From positions 1 through 9,365 of the forward strand of contig JAAVHP010000022.1 in the NCBI GenBank assembly GCA_014799665.1: DNA of 9,365 nucleotides, given 5' to 3'. This DNA is from Clostridiales bacterium (lineage in GTDB: Bacteria > Bacillota > Clostridia > Christensenellales > Pumilibacteraceae). Shown here piece after piece: positions 6,901 through 9,365 of the stretch (position 1 is its first letter; each line of letters opens with the position of its first letter). Under the pieces are notes generated by a model. The model had not been told where the DNA came from. It did not search any database and saw nothing but the letters and a program-made list of their open reading frames with translations. A program made the translations under genes and the position numbers.

Positions 6901-8417
6901 TATCTCGCAGATGTCCGATAATGCAAGAGCCCATACCTCTGATAAAGGGACAATGGTTCAAGGAGGAAGACCTTAAAACGATACTTAATGGTTTCGGAGT
7001 GCGTGTCGATGACCAATTCATTGATGTGTGCAATCCTCTTGTGGACATGGTCAGACTTATTTGTCCTACCGCGAAATCTATGAGTCAAGAGGAAGGTAAT
7101 CCAATCAATTTGATGTGGAATTGGCCTTGCGATTCCAGATGCTCGAAGTATGAGAATTGTCAGTTAAGGCATGTCCATCCGGATTATCGATTTAAGTGGA
7201 TGTATTATAAAGACCTGAAATCTTACTTAAACTATAACCGCATTCGATTTGGACCTGAAAATATTGAATACCAGAGTTATGACTATGGCACAGTGATGTT
7301 TTTCTTCAATAACAACTTCAAAGGCGAGCTGGAAGAGAAGAAAAAAATGCACGAACTGTTAAGTGTGAAGCCTGTAACATTCTTCCTTGGAGACGATGCT
7401 CAGTATAAGGATGCCGCATTGCATTCCGGTAATGGATTTATGGAGGCATTACTCTCCTGCAAGGTTGGCGATGACCTCGTTGTTTGGATACCTTATAACG
7501 ATGACTCTTACCAAGATGTAGCAAAGGCTATATATAGAATGTGTGTGATTGGTCTAATTGACGATTTCACACAAGATTATCACCGTAATTCTTTCAGAAT
7601 CGTAACGACACGCAAAAAGCCGGGATCTTACTACCTACGAATGAAATCATTCTTGATGAGATACTATTCGGAAGAGCGTGCCGAAAATGAGGTCGAAAGA
7701 GCTAGCATCCGCAAAGGTCAGAATGAAATCCATAAGTGTCTTGGCTACCTAACAGAGTTTGTATACGACAAAGTCGTTATGAAACGCAAGCGAGCAATTG
7801 ACGATATGAGGAATTTCTGCCTCACCGGTATTGACGAAACCAAAGACTGGAAAGAGATAAATGAGGATCTTAAGGATGAGATTTTCTTTTATTTCAATTC
7901 TAAGTTCGCTCGCGCAGGATACAGAACAGAGAATGATGAGCCATTCTCACTTTACGATGATATTGTAGAAGATAAACATCGTGATTTCGATATTCTCTTC
8001 AAATATATGAGAGTCATCGATAACGATGTGATTGGTGCATCCGGTTCTCCCAAAGATAACATCAAGCATCTCCGAGGTGCTGTTAGACTTATAAGAAGGA
8101 GTGAAACTGATACTAATCCGGTGTTGTCACTGCTGAATGTATTCTGTCTTATGATAATGAGACAGCCGAATGATAATAAGATGCTGGATGAACTTGATGA
8201 GAGTTTCATCGAAGGATACCGTATATTCAAAGAAGAGATAGCCGATAAGGAAGTATTCTATTCTTTGATTGAAAGATTCTATAATGAATTTTCGTTAAAT
8301 CAAAGGAATGCCGCATCTCAAGATGAAATCCGTCATCTGAAGGAACTTCAAATTTTATTTGAACTTGAAGATAATGGGGAGTGGCTCAATAATTTAAAAA
8401 ATTATTATACAGCTTAA
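3921..8417 (+). CDS. Large fusion protein: SAM-methyltransferase-like domain plus RecQ-type DNA helicase
   Basis: A 1498-residue cytosolic protein. Residues ~85-260 resemble a class I methyltransferase: motif I DWGCGQG (88-94), the acidic strand-2 end LIEPS (Glu120), and HLFSNILDI (173-181) at the motif IV position, without a DNA-methylase (D/N)PP(Y/F). Residues 305-340 (PFDIGAS, then RGIPTKCSPFIE) look conserved but I cannot name them. The helicase is RecQ-like: motif 0 FRPGQ (566-570), Walker A PTGGGKS (588-594, Lys593), DEVH (692-695) followed by the RecQ-specific aromatic loop CVSEWGQDFR, TATA (732-735), motif IV GGIVFCP (877-883), motif V ATKAFGMGID (from 938) and motif VI QEAGRAGRDR (968-977). 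Cys1048, 1070, 1074 and 1080 could form the RecQ zinc subdomain. About 400 further residues follow, with a possible winged helix near 1195-1235; no HRDC was recognised. It is probably the nucleic-acid-acting effector of the operon. Helicase identity is firm; methyltransferase activity is unproven. Confidence 0.92.
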   Translation: MGYIEDIKGIESLILDDIIRVSRNNVPSKYREKPWSCFGLKHGTAVLSNEEQLCCYIASYGDMHKGKLEKAFETFPWEELTSNLEVIDWGCGQGIASVHFVSKLRDFNHLPKLQKITLIEPSSVALSRAKANVLQAIGSDIEIEPKNLYLPSGNPTSKGELEKLHIEEPVCIHLFSNILDIPEIDLKKLANIIASTGYRHYFVCVGPLNYGNHRIEAFSRYFAKAKEDVFSDTISPQFSQLSNGKWYSCVTKGFKMIREDGKPFLVPLSFFPPKEFRAYYKLDALWKTDETITCESHGSFEVLAPFDIGASIYSDVDPIVAVLNNIITRGIPTKCSPFIEKCFADIFRATEETVRYGAINYDVVDQQSLKDNEELFRYTPIGIARIQKVVVEAILTGRLSLDEKEWNVVVKEADYPCAALAFADFEQMFNNLCALAVEYSDRRFPKINLSIINPKFKNSPLHLGNKCVASVKKINKEDEFDLVIDISFKDKGDAEHVQFSEFKAKNDCYFNVRSCEKSSSRQIYTSDRITYKPLTQINQSGGYDNIQETVEYLNYFLTLIFRKIAFRPGQLPILNRAMQNKGVIGLLPTGGGKSLTYQLAAMLQPGVTVVIDPLKSLMEDQYDGLRAIGIDACTYINSELGKDERAAHEAMMESSKVIFTFMSPERLCIYEFRERLKNMHQLGVYFSYGVIDEVHCVSEWGQDFRFSYLHLGRNLYSYVKAKVGEISLFGLTATASFDVLSDVERELSGHGSFTLDPDTIVRYENSNRLELQYKIERIDLEYTPAKFDDHGVLLRHNYPMPVKLSNSKDSAWVKSNFLKTLIPKIPQYLRELQTEESIQRIVDRFQEREDLEAIDSKSLFVDVDDDFLSDRENYDSGGIVFCPHVNSTGLSVNINSQSLGELYKVGSFSGSPQYGETDNNSMENMRLFRENKLPLMVATKAFGMGIDKPNVRFTINMNYSSSLESFVQEAGRAGRDRKMALSIILMTNYRLVRISRRCPIMQEPIPLIKGQWFKEEDLKTILNGFGVRVDDQFIDVCNPLVDMVRLICPTAKSMSQEEGNPINLMWNWPCDSRCSKYENCQLRHVHPDYRFKWMYYKDLKSYLNYNRIRFGPENIEYQSYDYGTVMFFFNNNFKGELEEKKKMHELLSVKPVTFFLGDDAQYKDAALHSGNGFMEALLSCKVGDDLVVWIPYNDDSYQDVAKAIYRMCVIGLIDDFTQDYHRNSFRIVTTRKKPGSYYLRMKSFLMRYYSEERAENEVERASIRKGQNEIHKCLGYLTEFVYDKVVMKRKRAIDDMRNFCLTGIDETKDWKEINEDLKDEIFFYFNSKFARAGYRTENDEPFSLYDDIVEDKHRDFDILFKYMRVIDNDVIGASGSPKDNIKHLRGAVRLIRRSETDTNPVLSLLNVFCLMIMRQPNDNKMLDELDESFIEGYRIFKEEIADKEVFYSLIERFYNEFSLNQRNAASQDEIRHLKELQILFELEDNGEWLNNLKNYYTA

Positions 8418-9365
8418 TGGATACACAACAAATACTCTCATCTTTGGCTAATCTCAGAGATAATCTGACAGCCATTGAATCGGCTCGACTGCAGGTCCAA
8501 AATAATGTCGCGGCCTATGATAGAGTGCAGCAGCAGTTAGCTGATACTGCAAACAATATAAATCGGATTTTAAATGACTTCACCTCAATTTCAAGGGCAG
8601 TTGAAGCTCATGAGAAATCTGTGGAGTCAAGCATTGAGTCGTCTAAGAAAGAGATATTCAAAGCGCTCAAAGAGAAAGCAAATTTGATTTCTAAGGAATC
8701 TTCAGGAATAGTTGATGCGTTGAAGGATTCATTAACTTCGCTTAAATCGGAGATATCAAATGCAACAGAAAATGCAATCCAAGAAATAAATGAAAAGACA
8801 ATCCAATCAAGCAATATCTTGAACATTCAATTGGATGGCTTTCATGAGCGTTTTGAGTCGACATTACGCTCTTCTATAGATAGATTTGAAAAGCAGATAA
8901 AGAAATTGAATGGTGATTTAACAAAGAGTAGTGACGCATTCAATAATTCTATATCTTCTCAACTCAATCTGTTATCTACGTCTGTAAGCCAACATATTTC
9001 TAAATATGAAAGCCTGTTAAATGATTTTAACTCAAATATCGACATCCTGCGGACCCAGAATAATGCCTTGGGTAATATTGTTTCTTCTATCGAAACAACA
9101 ATAGGAGATAAAATTGATCAGCTCTTACCTAAGATGGGATACTTATTTGATATTGTCAAGGACTCAATATCGGATGTAAGAGCAGATATACGTACGAAAA
9201 CGGCGGAACTTACGACTACGTTGCAGAAAGTGCAAGATGTTTTAGGTGATGATGTCAAAACTACTTCCTCTAAAACTCAGAAGAGTATAAAAGACTCCAA
9301 GGATGAAATTAAGAAAAGAATTGATAAGATGGATAAAGCTACCTCTTCTGAAGTAGATGCTCTCC
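8417..9365 (+). CDS. Long coiled-coil protein, 3' partial
   Basis: The ATG at 8417 overlaps the helicase stop in TAATG, a classic coupled start, and the frame stays open to the window end, giving 316 residues and continuing beyond. The visible part has no Cys or Trp and a single Pro (in LLPKMG), and is rich in Ser, Lys, Glu, Asp, Asn, Ile and Leu with heptad-like spacing, for example SIDRFEKQIKKLNGDL and KKRIDKMDKA. This predicts one very long alpha-helical rod or bundle. There is no signal peptide or transmembrane segment in the visible part, so the catalytic or membrane-bound part, if any, lies downstream. The many Ser/Thr residues make it a plausible substrate of the kinase, which is a guess. 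SMC-like, ZorA-tail-like or apolipoprotein-like similarity cannot be separated by eye. A role as a structural or sensor partner of the helicase is inferred from the overlap. Confidence 0.85.
   Translation, partial: MDTQQILSSLANLRDNLTAIESARLQVQNNVAAYDRVQQQLADTANNINRILNDFTSISRAVEAHEKSVESSIESSKKEIFKALKEKANLISKESSGIVDALKDSLTSLKSEISNATENAIQEINEKTIQSSNILNIQLDGFHERFESTLRSSIDRFEKQIKKLNGDLTKSSDAFNNSISSQLNLLSTSVSQHISKYESLLNDFNSNIDILRTQNNALGNIVSSIETTIGDKIDQLLPKMGYLFDIVKDSISDVRADIRTKTAELTTTLQKVQDVLGDDVKTTSSKTQKSIKDSKDEIKKRIDKMDKATSSEVDAL

Noticed and set aside
1..9365. CRISPR arrays, tRNA or rRNA genes, insertion sequences, attachment sites and terminators
   Set aside because: No spaced repeats, cloverleaf-like segments, transposase motifs or hairpin-plus-T-run structures were seen on reading; coding sequence covers nearly the whole window.

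Overview
The window looks like Bacteroidales-type DNA. Base composition is moderately A+T-rich, gene starts are preceded by A/T-rich stretches rather than clear Shine-Dalgarno sequences, and the protein families fit gut Bacteroidetes accessory regions. This taxonomic call is inference from sequence style only. All genes lie on the + strand, tightly packed, with several stop/start overlaps, so they probably form one operon that runs off both ends of the window.

Layout: (1) the 3' end of a gene whose last ~56 residues resemble the phospholipase-D-like MIT_C domain; (2) a 119-residue stand-alone zinc-ribbon protein of the TerY-C metal-binding type; (3) a 421-residue eukaryotic-like Ser/Thr kinase with a C-terminal zinc ribbon and a beta-rich, possibly FHA-like tail; (4) a TerY-like von Willebrand factor A protein with a complete MIDAS; (5) a PP2C phosphatase with a coiled-coil tail; (6) a 132-base spacer with a possible 40-residue small ORF; (7) a 1498-residue fusion of a SAM-methyltransferase-like domain to a RecQ-type superfamily 2 helicase; (8) a long coiled-coil protein that is cut by the window end.

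Kinase, vWA and PP2C together are the 'TerY-P' phosphorylation triad proposed from comparative genomics (Anantharaman, Iyer and Aravind, 2012) as the regulatory core of stress-response and antiviral gene sets. Here the triad sits in front of a large nucleic-acid-processing enzyme and a long helical protein. The simplest model, which is inference, is a conflict or defence system in which reversible phosphorylation and the metal-binding vWA/zinc-ribbon proteins control assembly or activity of the methyltransferase-helicase. No tRNA, rRNA, CRISPR array, transposase or convincing terminator was seen. A strong hairpin-forming inverted repeat lies inside the PP2C gene.
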